From Azospirillum fermentarium (lineage in GTDB: Bacteria; Pseudomonadota; Alphaproteobacteria; Azospirillales; Azospirillaceae), in assembly GCF_025961205.1 (NCBI RefSeq), contig NZ_JAOQNH010000001.1:2876001-2940000 (forward strand): a DNA stretch of 64,000 bases, in the 5' to 3' direction. Of the stretch, positions 1-7,931 are shown piece by piece. Both the position numbers and the translations under genes were made by a program. How positions within the stretch are numbered: the stretch's first letter is position 1; each line of letters begins with the position of its first letter. The notes under the pieces are model-generated. The model searched no databases. It saw only the letters and a program-made list of their open reading frames with translations, and was not told where the DNA came from.

Positions 1-315
1 GTCCACCGCCGTCAGGGTGCGGTAGGTGTCTTCGGAGAAGTCCTCGTGGCCCGGCGTGTCCAGCAGGTTGAAGGTGCGTCCACGGTAATCGAAGGTCATC
101 ACCGAGGCGGTGACCGAGATGCCGCGTTCCCGCTCCACCTTCATCCAGTCCGACCGGGCGCGCCGCTGTTCACCGCGGGCCTTCACCGCGCCGGCAAGCT
201 GGATGGCGCCGCCGAACAGCAGCAGTTTTTCGGTGAGCGTCGTCTTACCAGCGTCGGGGTGCGCGATGATGGCGAATGTCCGGCGCTGGGATACGGCTTC
301 CTGAATCTCGGACAT
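1..315 (-). CDS. prfC: Peptide chain release factor 3, N-terminal part (runs off the window)
   Basis: This is the first 105 codons of a translational GTPase read on the minus strand; the gene continues beyond base 1. The start is ATG at 315 (MSEIQEAV). The P-loop AHPDAGKTT follows at about residues 18-26, and the G3 motif DTPGHEDF lies near residue 90. RF3 recycles RF1 and RF2 from the ribosome after peptide release. The motif spelling and the spacing between P-loop and DTPGH fit RF3 better than EF-G, LepA or TypA, but only the G-domain start is visible. The chemotaxis receptor lies upstream on the same strand, 112 bp away. Confidence 0.88.
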   Translation of the reverse strand, partial: MSEIQEAVSQRRTFAIIAHPDAGKTTLTEKLLLFGGAIQLAGAVKARGEQRRARSDWMKVERERGISVTASVMTFDYRGRTFNLLDTPGHEDFSEDTYRTLTAVD

Positions 316-345
316 GCCAGAACCCAAGGTGATGAATAGGCGTAC

Positions 346-363
346 GGGGGCATCGCTGCCCCC
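346..363. terminator. GC hairpin between the chemotaxis receptor and prfC
   Basis: A perfect 7-bp stem (GGGGGCA/TGCCCCC) with a TCGC loop sits in the 112-bp gap downstream of the receptor gene. There is no T-run on either strand, so it may be a weak terminator or only a folded spacer. Confidence 0.3.
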
Positions 364-427
364 GCGGGAACGGCACTTTACATAGCAGCGTGCCCCACCG
401 CAGACCAGCGGCGATTCCGGTGGGGCG

Positions 428-2116
428 TCACGCAGCGCGCACGGTGCGGATGAAGTGGTCCACCGCTTCGCGCAACGCCACCGCCTGACGGTTCAGCGCG
501 TCCGCCGACGACAGCGCCCCGCCGGCCAGCTCACCCGTCTGCTCGGCAGCCTGGGTGACGGAGGTGATGTTGTGCGTCACTTCCTGCGTGCCCTGGGAGG
601 CTTCGCGGACGTTGCGGGCGATTTCGGCGGTGGCCGCTCCCTGTTCCTGCACCGACGATGCGATGGTGGCGGTGATCTCGCTCATGCGCCCGATCGTGCC
701 GGTGATGTGGCGGATGGCGTCCACGGCGCTGGCCGACACCGCCTGGATCTGCTGCACCTGGGTCTGGATGTCCTCGGTCGCCTTGGCGGTCTGGTTGGCC
801 AGCGTCTTCACCTCGCTCGCCACCACGGCGAATCCCTTGCCGGCCTCGCCCGCGCGGGCGGCTTCGATGGTGGCGTTGAGGGCCAGAAGGTTGGTTTGGG
901 ACGCGATGTCGTTGATGAGGTTCACCACCTCCCCGATCTTGTGCGCCGCGTCGGCCAGCGAGCCGACGGTTTCGTTGGTGCGCCCGGCCTCTTCCGCCGC
1001 GGTATGGGCAATAGCAGAGGATTCGGTCACCTGCCGCCCGATCTCGGCCACCGATCCGGTCAGTTCCTCGGTGGCGGCGGCCACGGTGTGGACGTTGCTG
1101 GACGCCTGTTCGGCGGCGGCGGCCACGGCGGCGGACTGGCGGTTGGTCTCGTCGGCAGCGGCGGCCAGGGTTTCGGCGTTGCTGCGCATGCCGTCGGCGG
1201 CCTGGAGCACATGATCGACGATGCCGCGCACGCTGCTTTCAAAGGTGGCGGCCAGATCGTGCAGCGACCGGCGGCGCTCCTCGGCGGCGCGGGTGCGCTC
1301 CTGCTCCTGGGCGGCGTGAAGCTGGCGGTTCTCGCGGCCCGCATTCTTGAACATCTCCAGCGCCGCGGCCAGACGCCCCACCTCGTCCCGCTGATCGGCG
1401 CAGGGCACGGGGATTTCCAGATTGCCGCCGGCAACCGCGGTCATGGCGTCGGTCATGGCCCGCATGGGGCGCGTCACCGTCAGCGCGATCATGACCGATG
1501 CCAGCACCATGCCCAGCAGGATCCCCGCCGCACTGATGGCAGTCAGTTCGAACCGGGTGTCCGTGTTGACCTGGGCGGCCTCCGCCACCTCGCGCTTCAG
1601 CACCTTTTCGTTGCGTTCGGTGATGGCCTGAAGCCGGGCGGCGGCGATGCGGTACTGTTCGTTCAGACGGATCAGCGCGGCGGCGGCGGCGGCGATATCG
1701 CCCTTTTGCGTCAGGGCGTTCACATCGGCGTCGATGGTTTCCATCTTTTCCAGGGCCGCGCGGGCGGTGGCGATGTCGGCCCGGCCTTCGGGGAAGCGGA
1801 CCCGGCTTTCCAGCTCCGTCACAAAGGCCATCACCCGGTCATGCTCCTGGTCGGAGGCGGTGTCCAGTTCCTTCAGCGCCGCGGGGTTGGCGGCCAGGGG
1901 CATCGCCTGCACCAGACGGGTGTAGTTGGCGAACGCGGTGTTGGTCTTGGTCCCCAGCAGGGCCAGTTCGGCGGAGGCGGCAACCCCTTCCACCTCCTTA
2001 TAGATTCCGGCCATGCCGTTCTGCCCCAGCACGGTCAGGATGACCGCCAGAACCGACAAGGCCCCCACCACGATGCCCAGTTTCGGACCGATGCCGATGG
2101 TCCCCAGCCAACGCAT
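428..2116 (-). CDS. Methyl-accepting chemotaxis protein
   Basis: This is a 562-residue inner-membrane chemoreceptor. TM1 is at about residues 13-31, the periplasmic sensor at about 35-188, TM2 at about 190-214 and a HAMP domain at about 215-265. A long cytoplasmic coiled coil follows, whose hairpin tip (about 402-436, with [16 protein letters not shown]) binds CheA/CheW. The small, helix-rich periplasmic region resembles a four-helix-bundle sensor; the ligand is unknown. I chose ATG at 2116, behind GGGGAG seven bases upstream, over an in-frame ATG at 2209, because TM1 then lies in the usual place. No other chemotaxis genes are adjacent, so it is a stand-alone receptor. Confidence 0.93.
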   Translation of the reverse strand: MRWLGTIGIGPKLGIVVGALSVLAVILTVLGQNGMAGIYKEVEGVAASAELALLGTKTNTAFANYTRLVQAMPLAANPAALKELDTASDQEHDRVMAFVTELESRVRFPEGRADIATARAALEKMETIDADVNALTQKGDIAAAAAALIRLNEQYRIAAARLQAITERNEKVLKREVAEAAQVNTDTRFELTAISAAGILLGMVLASVMIALTVTRPMRAMTDAMTAVAGGNLEIPVPCADQRDEVGRLAAALEMFKNAGRENRQLHAAQEQERTRAAEERRRSLHDLAATFESSVRGIVDHVLQAADGMRSNAETLAAAADETNRQSAAVAAAAEQASSNVHTVAAATEELTGSVAEIGRQVTESSAIAHTAAEEAGRTNETVGSLADAAHKIGEVVNLINDIASQTNLLALNATIEAARAGEAGKGFAVVASEVKTLANQTAKATEDIQTQVQQIQAVSASAVDAIRHITGTIGRMSEITATIASSVQEQGAATAEIARNVREASQGTQEVTHNITSVTQAAEQTGELAGGALSSADALNRQAVALREAVDHFIRTVRAA

Positions 2117-2135
2117 GTTCGTGCTCCCCTTTTTC

Positions 2136-2156
2136 GACACCCCGAACAGGGGTGTC
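2136..2156 (-). promoter_or_regulatory. Leader hairpin just upstream of the chemoreceptor RBS
   Basis: On the minus strand a perfect 8-bp stem, GACACCCC/GGGGTGTC with a 5-nt loop, ends about 9 nt before the GGGGAG ribosome binding site of the chemoreceptor gene. It lies in the 5' leader and is followed by GAAAAAGG. It could stabilise the mRNA, bind a protein or modulate translation. The sequence is clear; the role is inferred. Confidence 0.4.
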
Positions 2157-2213
2157 TTCCTGCTTGTGCCGACACTTTTTGTGATGGCTTGCTTAAATTT
2201 AATTTTCAAAAAG

Positions 2214-2232
2214 AAGGCAACAAATTTGCCTT
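2214..2232. other. AT-rich palindrome between chemoreceptor and glgP
   Basis: The inverted repeat AAGGCAA / TTGCCTT (5-nt spacer) sits in an AT-rich patch (about 2180-2235) upstream of the chemoreceptor. On the minus strand it is followed by CTTTTTG, so it could be a second terminator behind glgP or an operator in the chemoreceptor promoter. Confidence 0.3.
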
Positions 2233-2261
2233 AAAATGCGCGGCTTAACGCCGCAGCCAAA

Positions 2262-2299
2262 GGTAATCAAAAGGGGCGGCGCCCATTGGACGCCGCCCC
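2262..2299 (-). terminator. Intrinsic terminator of glgP
   Basis: Read on the minus strand, GGGGCGGCG pairs perfectly with CGCCGCCCC across a 9-nt loop and is followed by TTTTGATT. It begins 36 bp after the glgP stop codon. Confidence 0.75.
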
Positions 2300-2334
2300 C
2301 CGGCCGTACATCAGCAATCAGGACGCGAAAAGGA

Positions 2335-4833
2335 TCAGCGGAACCCGTCGCCCCCCGCATCCGGGGCGATCTGCTTCACGTGCCAGATCTCATCGGCGTA
2401 TTCGCGGATGGTGCGGTCCGACGAGAACCAGCCCATGTTGGCGGTGTTGAGGATCGCCTTGCGGGTCCACTCCTCCGAATCACGGTAGAGCGCCATCACC
2501 TCGTCGTACGTGCGGCAATAGTCGGCGAAATCGGCGGTCACCAGGAAATGGTCGCCGCCGTCGGTCAGTGCGTTGACGATGGGGTGGTAGCGGCGGGGAT
2601 CGTCGGGGGAGAACACGCCGGTGGACACCATGTCCAGGGCCCGCTTCAGGCTGGGGTTGGCGGCGATCACGTCGCGGGGGTTGTAGGCGCCGCCCTGGCG
2701 CAGGGCGTTGGCCTCGTCCGCGGTCAGGCCGAAGATGAAGATGTTGTCCTCGCCCACCGCGTCGCGGATTTCCACGTTGGCGCCGTCCAGCGTGCCGATG
2801 GTCAGCGCGCCGTTCAGCGCCAGCTTCATGTTGCCGGTGCCCGACGCCTCCATGCCGGCGGTGGAGATCTGCTGCGACAGGTCGGCGGCGGGGATGATGA
2901 TTTCCGCGCCCGTGACGTTGTAGTTGGGCAGGAACACCACCTTCAGCAGATCATGCACCGCCGGGTCGTGGTTCACCACCTTGCCCACATCGTTGATGAG
3001 TTTGATGATCAGCTTGGCCTGGTGGTACGAGGGGGCGGCCTTGCCGGCGAAGACCTTGGTCACCGGCACCCAGCTCACCGTGGGGTTGTCGCGGATCTCG
3101 TTGTAGAGCGCGATGGTCTGCAAGATGTTGAGAAGCTGGCGCTTGTATTCGTGGATGCGCTTGACCTGAACGTCGAAGAGGCTGTCCACCGGCACCTCCA
3201 CCCCGGTCTGCCGGGCGATGAAGGCGGCCAGCCGCTTCTTGTTCTTGCGTTTGGCCCGGCGGAATTCCTCGCGGAACACCACGTCGTCGGCCTTGTCCTT
3301 CAGCGCTTCCAGGTGCGACAGGTCGGCGATCCACCCCTTGCCGGTGCGGCTGGTGATCAGGTCCGACAGGGCGGGATTGGCCTGCTTCAGCCAGCGGCGC
3401 GGGGTGATGCCGTTGGTCTTGTTGCAGATGCGGTCGGGGAATTCGTTGTGCAGGTCGGCGAACACCGTCTGCTTCATCAGGTCGGTGTGCAGCGCCGACA
3501 CGCCGTTGACCTTGTGCGAGCCGATGAAGGCCAGATTGCCCATGCGCACCCGCCGCTCGCCCCGCTCGTCGATCAGCGACAGCCGCGACAGCCGCCCGTT
3601 GTCCCCCGCCGCCCGCGCGTTGGAGCGGTTGAGGAACTTGGCGTTGATCTCGTAGATGATCTGCATGTGCCGCGGCAGCACCCGCTCCACCAGCCGTACC
3701 GGCCACGCCTCCAGCGCTTCGGGCAGCAGGGTGTGGTTGGTGTAGGAGAAGCAGCGGCTGGTGATGTCCCACGCCCGGTCCCACAGCAGCCCGTGCTGGT
3801 CCACCAGCAGGCGCATCATCTCGGCGATGCCGATGGCGGGGTGGGTGTCGTTCAGCTGCACCGCCGCCTTTTCCGGCAGCAGGTCGAAATCGGAGTGGTC
3901 CTGGAGGAAGCGGCGCAGGATGTCCTGAAGCGAGGCGGAGGTGAAGAAATACTCCTGCTTGAAGCGCAGCTCCTTCCCCGTTTCCGTGGCGTCGTTGGGG
4001 TAGAGCACGCGCGACAGGTTCTCCGTCATCACCTTCTGCTCGACCGCCTTCATATAGTCGCCTTCGTTGAAGTGGCCGAAGTTGAAGTCGCGGGTGGCGC
4101 GCGCCGCCCACAGGCGCAGCGTGTTGATGGTCTTGCCGCCGTACCCCACCACCGGGGTGTCATAGGCCATGGCCAGCACCCGTTCGGCATCGACCCAGCG
4201 GTAGGCGCGCTGGCCGACGGAATCGCGGAATTCCTCCACCCGGCCATAGAACTGCACGGGGTACATCACCTCGGGCCGGGGGAATTCCCACGGGTTGCCG
4301 AACTGCAGCCAGTTTTCCGGGTATTCCACCTGCCAGCCGTTTTCGAACCGCTGTTCGAACAGGCCGAACTCATAACGGATGCCATAGCCGTATCCGGGGT
4401 ATCCCTGGCTGGCCAGGCTGTCGAGGAAACAGGCGGCCAGACGGCCAAGCCCGCCGTTGCCCAGCGCGGCGTCGGGTTCGGAATCGGCCACGTCGTCCAT
4501 GGACAGGCCCAGCTTGTCCAAGGCCTGCCGGCATTCGTCCAGGATGCCCAGGTTGGACAGGCTGTTGGTCAGCAGCCGCCCGATGAGGAATTCCAGCGAC
4601 AGGTAATAAACCCGCTTGGCGTCCTCGTGATAATAGGTGCGGGTGGTGTCCATCCAGTGATCGACCACCCGGTCGCGCACCGACAGCGCCACGGTGTAGA
4701 ACCAGTCGCGGCGGGTGGCGGCGCGGGCGTCCTTGCCCACCGAATAGACGAGCCATTCCAGGAACGACCGTTTCAAGCCTTCCACGTCCATGCTGCGGCG
4801 TTCGATGTCGCGGGTCTTGTACCGAGCATCCAT
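2335..4833 (-). CDS. glgP: Glycogen/starch (alpha-glucan) phosphorylase
   Basis: This 832-residue GT35 enzyme phosphorolyses alpha-1,4-glucans to glucose-1-phosphate in the cytoplasm. The PLP lysine is K670 in the motif GTGNMK. Other family blocks are YYLSLEFLIGRLL, NGGLGRLAACFLDS, the LNDTHPAI loop, TNHTLLPEALE and the VKRIHEYKRQLLN segment. The length is typical. The start at 4833 (MDARYKTRD) has GAGGAAG upstream; an ATG 23 codons earlier lacks support. No other glycogen genes are nearby, so the enzyme is encoded apart from glgBCAX. A 523-bp intergenic region lies upstream. Confidence 0.95.
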   Translation of the reverse strand: MDARYKTRDIERRSMDVEGLKRSFLEWLVYSVGKDARAATRRDWFYTVALSVRDRVVDHWMDTTRTYYHEDAKRVYYLSLEFLIGRLLTNSLSNLGILDECRQALDKLGLSMDDVADSEPDAALGNGGLGRLAACFLDSLASQGYPGYGYGIRYEFGLFEQRFENGWQVEYPENWLQFGNPWEFPRPEVMYPVQFYGRVEEFRDSVGQRAYRWVDAERVLAMAYDTPVVGYGGKTINTLRLWAARATRDFNFGHFNEGDYMKAVEQKVMTENLSRVLYPNDATETGKELRFKQEYFFTSASLQDILRRFLQDHSDFDLLPEKAAVQLNDTHPAIGIAEMMRLLVDQHGLLWDRAWDITSRCFSYTNHTLLPEALEAWPVRLVERVLPRHMQIIYEINAKFLNRSNARAAGDNGRLSRLSLIDERGERRVRMGNLAFIGSHKVNGVSALHTDLMKQTVFADLHNEFPDRICNKTNGITPRRWLKQANPALSDLITSRTGKGWIADLSHLEALKDKADDVVFREEFRRAKRKNKKRLAAFIARQTGVEVPVDSLFDVQVKRIHEYKRQLLNILQTIALYNEIRDNPTVSWVPVTKVFAGKAAPSYHQAKLIIKLINDVGKVVNHDPAVHDLLKVVFLPNYNVTGAEIIIPAADLSQQISTAGMEASGTGNMKLALNGALTIGTLDGANVEIRDAVGEDNIFIFGLTADEANALRQGGAYNPRDVIAANPSLKRALDMVSTGVFSPDDPRRYHPIVNALTDGGDHFLVTADFADYCRTYDEVMALYRDSEEWTRKAILNTANMGWFSSDRTIREYADEIWHVKQIAPDAGGDGFR

Positions 4834-4932
4834 GTGTCCAGTCTTCCTCGTTGGCGGCCGGCCGGCCGGGGCTGGGGTGCCATCGGCGGCAGGGTGTTTC
4901 ACACCCGGTCAGCTTAAACATGAACCACCGCA

Positions 4933-4955
4933 CCGCGCAAAGATCCTTTGCGCGG
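4933..4955. promoter_or_regulatory. Perfect 10-bp palindrome upstream of glgP
   Basis: CCGCGCAAAG-ATC-CTTTGCGCGG is a perfect inverted repeat 100 bp upstream of the glgP start, in the region between glgP and the divergent sigma factor gene. Its symmetry and place suggest a repressor or activator operator. A terminator is less likely because no T-run follows. Confidence 0.45.
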
Positions 4956-5108
4956 CGCACCCGCCGGTGGGGAGGGTGCGGGCGGCGGTTATGAGGATGG
5001 CGCAACCGGCGGCCAAATCCACCCTGTGGATATCCCCCTCCCCCTTTTTGCGGGGTTCCGTTTGCCCGCTTGACCACGCCGTCCGACCGGGGGGCCGATG
5101 CCGTCCGG

Positions 5109-5134
5109 GGAACAAGCAGGCGGGTCGCCGCGTT
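5109..5134 (+). promoter_or_regulatory. GGAAC-N17-CGTT promoter (EcfG-type) before the ECF sigma gene
   Basis: GGAAC (5109-5113) and CGTT (5131-5134) are separated by 17 nt, which is the known consensus for alphaproteobacterial general-stress sigma factors (EcfG/SigT group). It points toward the sigma factor gene, leaving a leader of about 215 nt. This suggests autoregulation or control by a paralogous EcfG. The rest of the 524-bp gap (4834-5357) holds no convincing gene. Confidence 0.7.
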
Positions 5135-5357
5135 CATAGGCCATGACGACGATCATACGGACGACCGGACAGACCACCGGACGAAGGGTGGCAGGCGATG
5201 GCGGCGCAGGGCGCCCACCATGCCGCCGCCCTGCCGAAAACGGGTAGAGCCGCTTCCCCCGGCGCCAATCCACGGCACCACAGCCGATCCGGGTCCGGCC
5301 CAGCGCCGGCCCCGCGGGGACCGCTTTTACCGATAACAACCAGGAGGATGTGAGACG

Positions 5358-5831
5358 ATGGCCTATTCCTTCGAAGCCGAATTGCTCCGTTGCATTCCCG
5401 GACTGCAGCGCTATGCCTGCAAACTGACCCGCGACGCAGCGGCGGCGGAGGATCTGACCCAGGATTGCCTGGCCCGTGCCCTGTCCCGCTCCCATTGCTT
5501 CGAACCCGGCACCAACATGCAGGCATGGCTGACGACCATGCTGAAGAACCTGCACTTCAACAATCTCCAGCGCGAAAAGAACGTGACCAAGGTGGAACTG
5601 TGGGACGGCGCCATGTCGGTGGAGGCCGGGCAGATGGCGCGGCTGATGGTGCGCGACGTCACCCGGGCCTTTTCCGCCCTGACCCCCAGCCAGCGCAAGG
5701 TCGTGAAGCTGGTCGCCATCGAAGGCCGCCCGTACCAGGAGGCGGCGGAGCGGCTGAACGTGTCCATCGGCACCATCCGGTCGCGCCTGTGCCGGGCGCG
5801 CGAACGGTTGAACACGGTAATGGCGGCCTGA
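5358..5831 (+). CDS. ECF (group IV) RNA polymerase sigma factor
   Basis: This 157-residue sigma factor has only regions 2 and 4. Region 2 is at about residues 10-75 (AAAEDLTQDCLARAL; MQAWLTTMLKNLHFNNLQR). Region 4 is at about 100-150 (LTPSQRKVVKLVAIEGRPYQEAA, then a helix-turn-helix with GTIRSRLCRARERL). Length and motifs fit the EcfG-like group that drives the general stress response in alphaproteobacteria. The start has AGGAGG eight bases upstream. A GGAAC-N17-CGTT promoter precedes it, and a NepR-like anti-sigma gene with its own such promoter follows. No PhyR or cognate kinase is visible, so its place in the stress cascade is inferred. Confidence 0.88.
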   Translation: MAYSFEAELLRCIPGLQRYACKLTRDAAAAEDLTQDCLARALSRSHCFEPGTNMQAWLTTMLKNLHFNNLQREKNVTKVELWDGAMSVEAGQMARLMVRDVTRAFSALTPSQRKVVKLVAIEGRPYQEAAERLNVSIGTIRSRLCRARERLNTVMAA

Positions 5832-5857
5832 ACGGCGGCAATCCGCCCGGAAGGGGT

Positions 5858-5882
5858 GGAACAAGCCCCGATTCCGGGCGTT
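5858..5882 (+). promoter_or_regulatory. GGAAC-N16-CGTT promoter (EcfG-type) before the NepR-like gene
   Basis: GGAAC (5858-5862), 16 nt, then CGTT (5879-5882) match the general-stress sigma consensus exactly. It lies 27 bp after the sigma factor stop codon. Transcription from here would begin near 5889, so the anti-sigma start codon must lie downstream of it, which argues against the upstream GTG at 5856. Confidence 0.72.
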
Positions 5883-5987
5883 ACACCCGAGACGACACCG
5901 ACAGGGGGCCTGACCGGAATGGCGTGTTCACCAGCAGCCGTCCTGATAGAGTGGCGGTGCGCACCACGGGCAGCAGGCGGAAGGACG

Positions 5988-6308
5988 ATGCCGGGCAACA
6001 GCAATTCCGACCCCTCTCTTCCGGCCATGCCCCCCGAGACCACCCCCGAGGCGCCCCCCGAGGCCAATGGATCCCAACGGATGGCGATCATGAAGGATGA
6101 GACCGTCACCCGCTTCCGGCGGGAGACCCGTACCCCCCTCCAGACCCCCACGGCACAGGATGCCGCTCCCGATGCCGGTCCGTGGGACGACGGGCTGCCC
6201 GATCTCAGCCGTCAGCACGTGGCCGCCCTGCACCGGATGTATGATCCGATCCTGAACGAGCCGATCCCCGACCGGATGCTGACCCTGTTGCGCCGCTACA
6301 CACGCTAG
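5988..6308 (+). CDS. NepR-like anti-sigma factor
   Basis: The C-terminal 35 residues carry a NepR-type signature: LHRMYDPILNEPIPDRMLTLLRR resembles the YxxxxxEPxPDRFLxLL core that clamps EcfG. The N-terminal half is Pro/Thr-rich and of low complexity. NepR binds the general-stress sigma factor until phosphorylated PhyR takes it away. The start is uncertain: ATG 5988 (106 aa, AAGGA close upstream) is used here, while ATG 6081 or 6090 would give the more usual 72-75 residues. It follows the ECF sigma gene but has its own stress-type promoter. The usual order in known loci is nepR before ecfG; here the sigma gene comes first. Confidence 0.65.
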   Translation: MPGNSNSDPSLPAMPPETTPEAPPEANGSQRMAIMKDETVTRFRRETRTPLQTPTAQDAAPDAGPWDDGLPDLSRQHVAALHRMYDPILNEPIPDRMLTLLRRYTR

Positions 6309-6452
6309 CAGCACGGCCGACATCCGCAAGGGGGCCGGCTGGCCGCGCGCCGGCGTTGCGATGCAACACCGGACACTGAATTTCCTTTCAAATCCAACCG
6401 ACCCGCGGCATACCCCTTCACGGACGGACCGTATCCGTCTATGGGATGAGGT

Positions 6453-7931
6453 ATGGTGCACCCCCTCGACGACCCGACATTCCTGCTGGGGCCTGTCCTC
6501 TACTTCCGCGGAGAACAAGGCGACCGCTGGCGTCTGTCCGCGCTTTTCGTGTTGGAAGGCGATGCGGAACCGGACGACCTGCGCGTGGACGGCGTGTCGT
6601 TGCCGGTGCCCCCGCGCCACGTGGGGGCATGGCGGGGCCGGCATGTCTGGCGTTTCGATTTCGCCGTGCCGCGGGGACGCGAGGATGGGGAGGCCGGGTA
6701 CGGTTTCCCCAGCGGTCCGCGGTGGAGCACGACCGTTCCCGCCCGCCAGCGCCGCCCGCGCATCGCCTTCGTCACCGGCAGCGGCACCGCGGACGAGGCG
6801 GCGTGGGACAAGGCCGGCGGACCGGAAATGCGCAACCGCCTGTGGCGCGGGCTGATGGAGGCCCACGCGGCAACCCCCTTTCACCTGCTGCTCCACGGCG
6901 GCGGCCAGATCGACGCCGATTCCGTGTGGGAGGATTGCCCGCTGCTGGCCAAATGGGCCAAGGGCAACGACCCCCAGCGCTTGGCCCGCCCCTTCACCGC
7001 CCCCATGGCGGAAGAGGTGATGGACTTCTACTTCTCCCACTACATCGCGCTGTGGAGCCGGCGGGAAATGGCCGATGCCCTCGCCCGCATCCCCTCGCTG
7101 ATGATGTGGGACGACCACGACATCTTTTCCGGCTGGGGCACGCTGGGTGACGGGGCGCAGGCCGCGTCCGTCAACCGCGGCGTGTTCATGGTGGCCCGCC
7201 ACACCGCCGCCATGTTCCAGTTGGGTGCCGCCACCGACGCCATGCCGGAACTGGCCTGGGGCACCGACATGGGCACCTTCACCCAAGGGGTGCGGCTGGG
7301 CGATGTGGGCATCTTCGCCCCCGACCTGCGCACCGAACGCACGGCGGGCCGGGTGTTTTCCGACCGCACGTGGCGGGCGCTGCCCGAATGGCTGGCGCGG
7401 TTCAACGGCTGCCGCCATCTGCTGCTGCTGTCGGGGGTGCCGCTGGTGTTCAGCGACACCAGCCAGGTGGAACGGCTGATGGACCGTCTGCCCGGACGCC
7501 AGGGGGTGGAGGAGGATCTGCGCGGCCAATGGCGCTCGCAGGCCCATGCCGAGGAATGGCGGTATCTGGTGGAGCTGCTGGCCGGCTTTTCCCTGCGCAG
7601 CGCCTGCCGCATCACCGTGCTGTCGGGGGGGATCGGAGCCGGGGCCTGCGGCGTGCTGCACGGCGGCGGGGTGGACATCCGCCAGGTGATCTCCGCCGGC
7701 ATCGTCCAGCCGCCCCTGTCCACCATCACCGCCTTCGGCCTGGAGCGGCTGGCCGCGCGGGAGGATGAGCCGATCGACGGCTATTCCCTGTCCATGCTGC
7801 CCTTTGCGGAGAGCGGCAGGCGGCTGATCCGGGCGCGCACCTGGGTATCGCTGGGGTTCGACCCCCGCGCGGCCCTGCACGCCCAATGGAACGCCGAAGG
7901 CCGCCCCGACCGCTACCGGGTGAGTTTCTAA
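6453..7931 (+). CDS. PhoD-like metallophosphatase family protein
   Basis: This 492-residue protein of the PhoD-like phosphatase superfamily is predicted to be a metal-dependent phosphomonoesterase or diesterase. The most telling block is SLMMWDDHDIFSGWG at about residue 215, the metal-ligand DDHD signature of PhoD-like enzymes. HLLLHGGGQIDAD, about 70 residues earlier, would supply another ligand region. An N-terminal beta-rich domain (1-110) precedes the catalytic domain. I see no signal peptide, unlike classical Tat-exported PhoD, so it is probably cytoplasmic. The substrate cannot be named. It converges on the TPR-methyltransferase gene, with which it overlaps by four bases at the 3' ends. 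Confidence 0.75.
   Translation: MVHPLDDPTFLLGPVLYFRGEQGDRWRLSALFVLEGDAEPDDLRVDGVSLPVPPRHVGAWRGRHVWRFDFAVPRGREDGEAGYGFPSGPRWSTTVPARQRRPRIAFVTGSGTADEAAWDKAGGPEMRNRLWRGLMEAHAATPFHLLLHGGGQIDADSVWEDCPLLAKWAKGNDPQRLARPFTAPMAEEVMDFYFSHYIALWSRREMADALARIPSLMMWDDHDIFSGWGTLGDGAQAASVNRGVFMVARHTAAMFQLGAATDAMPELAWGTDMGTFTQGVRLGDVGIFAPDLRTERTAGRVFSDRTWRALPEWLARFNGCRHLLLLSGVPLVFSDTSQVERLMDRLPGRQGVEEDLRGQWRSQAHAEEWRYLVELLAGFSLRSACRITVLSGGIGAGACGVLHGGGVDIRQVISAGIVQPPLSTITAFGLERLAAREDEPIDGYSLSMLPFAESGRRLIRARTWVSLGFDPRAALHAQWNAEGRPDRYRVSF

Noticed and set aside
376..396. GGAAC followed by CGTG as another stress-type promoter
   Set aside because: The downstream element is CGTG, not CGTT, and it points to no gene start.
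455..2248. A 597-codon open frame opposite the chemoreceptor gene
   Set aside because: It is an antisense shadow typical of GC-rich DNA; the minus-strand product has complete MCP domains. The same reasoning removes the long frames opposite glgP, fliK, the DUF2491 gene, the Liv operon, argH and TIGR02302.
5143..5247. A 34-codon ATG reading frame between the stress-type promoter and the sigma gene
   Set aside because: No Shine-Dalgarno, Arg/Thr/Pro composition typical of random GC-rich frames, and no recognisable motif.
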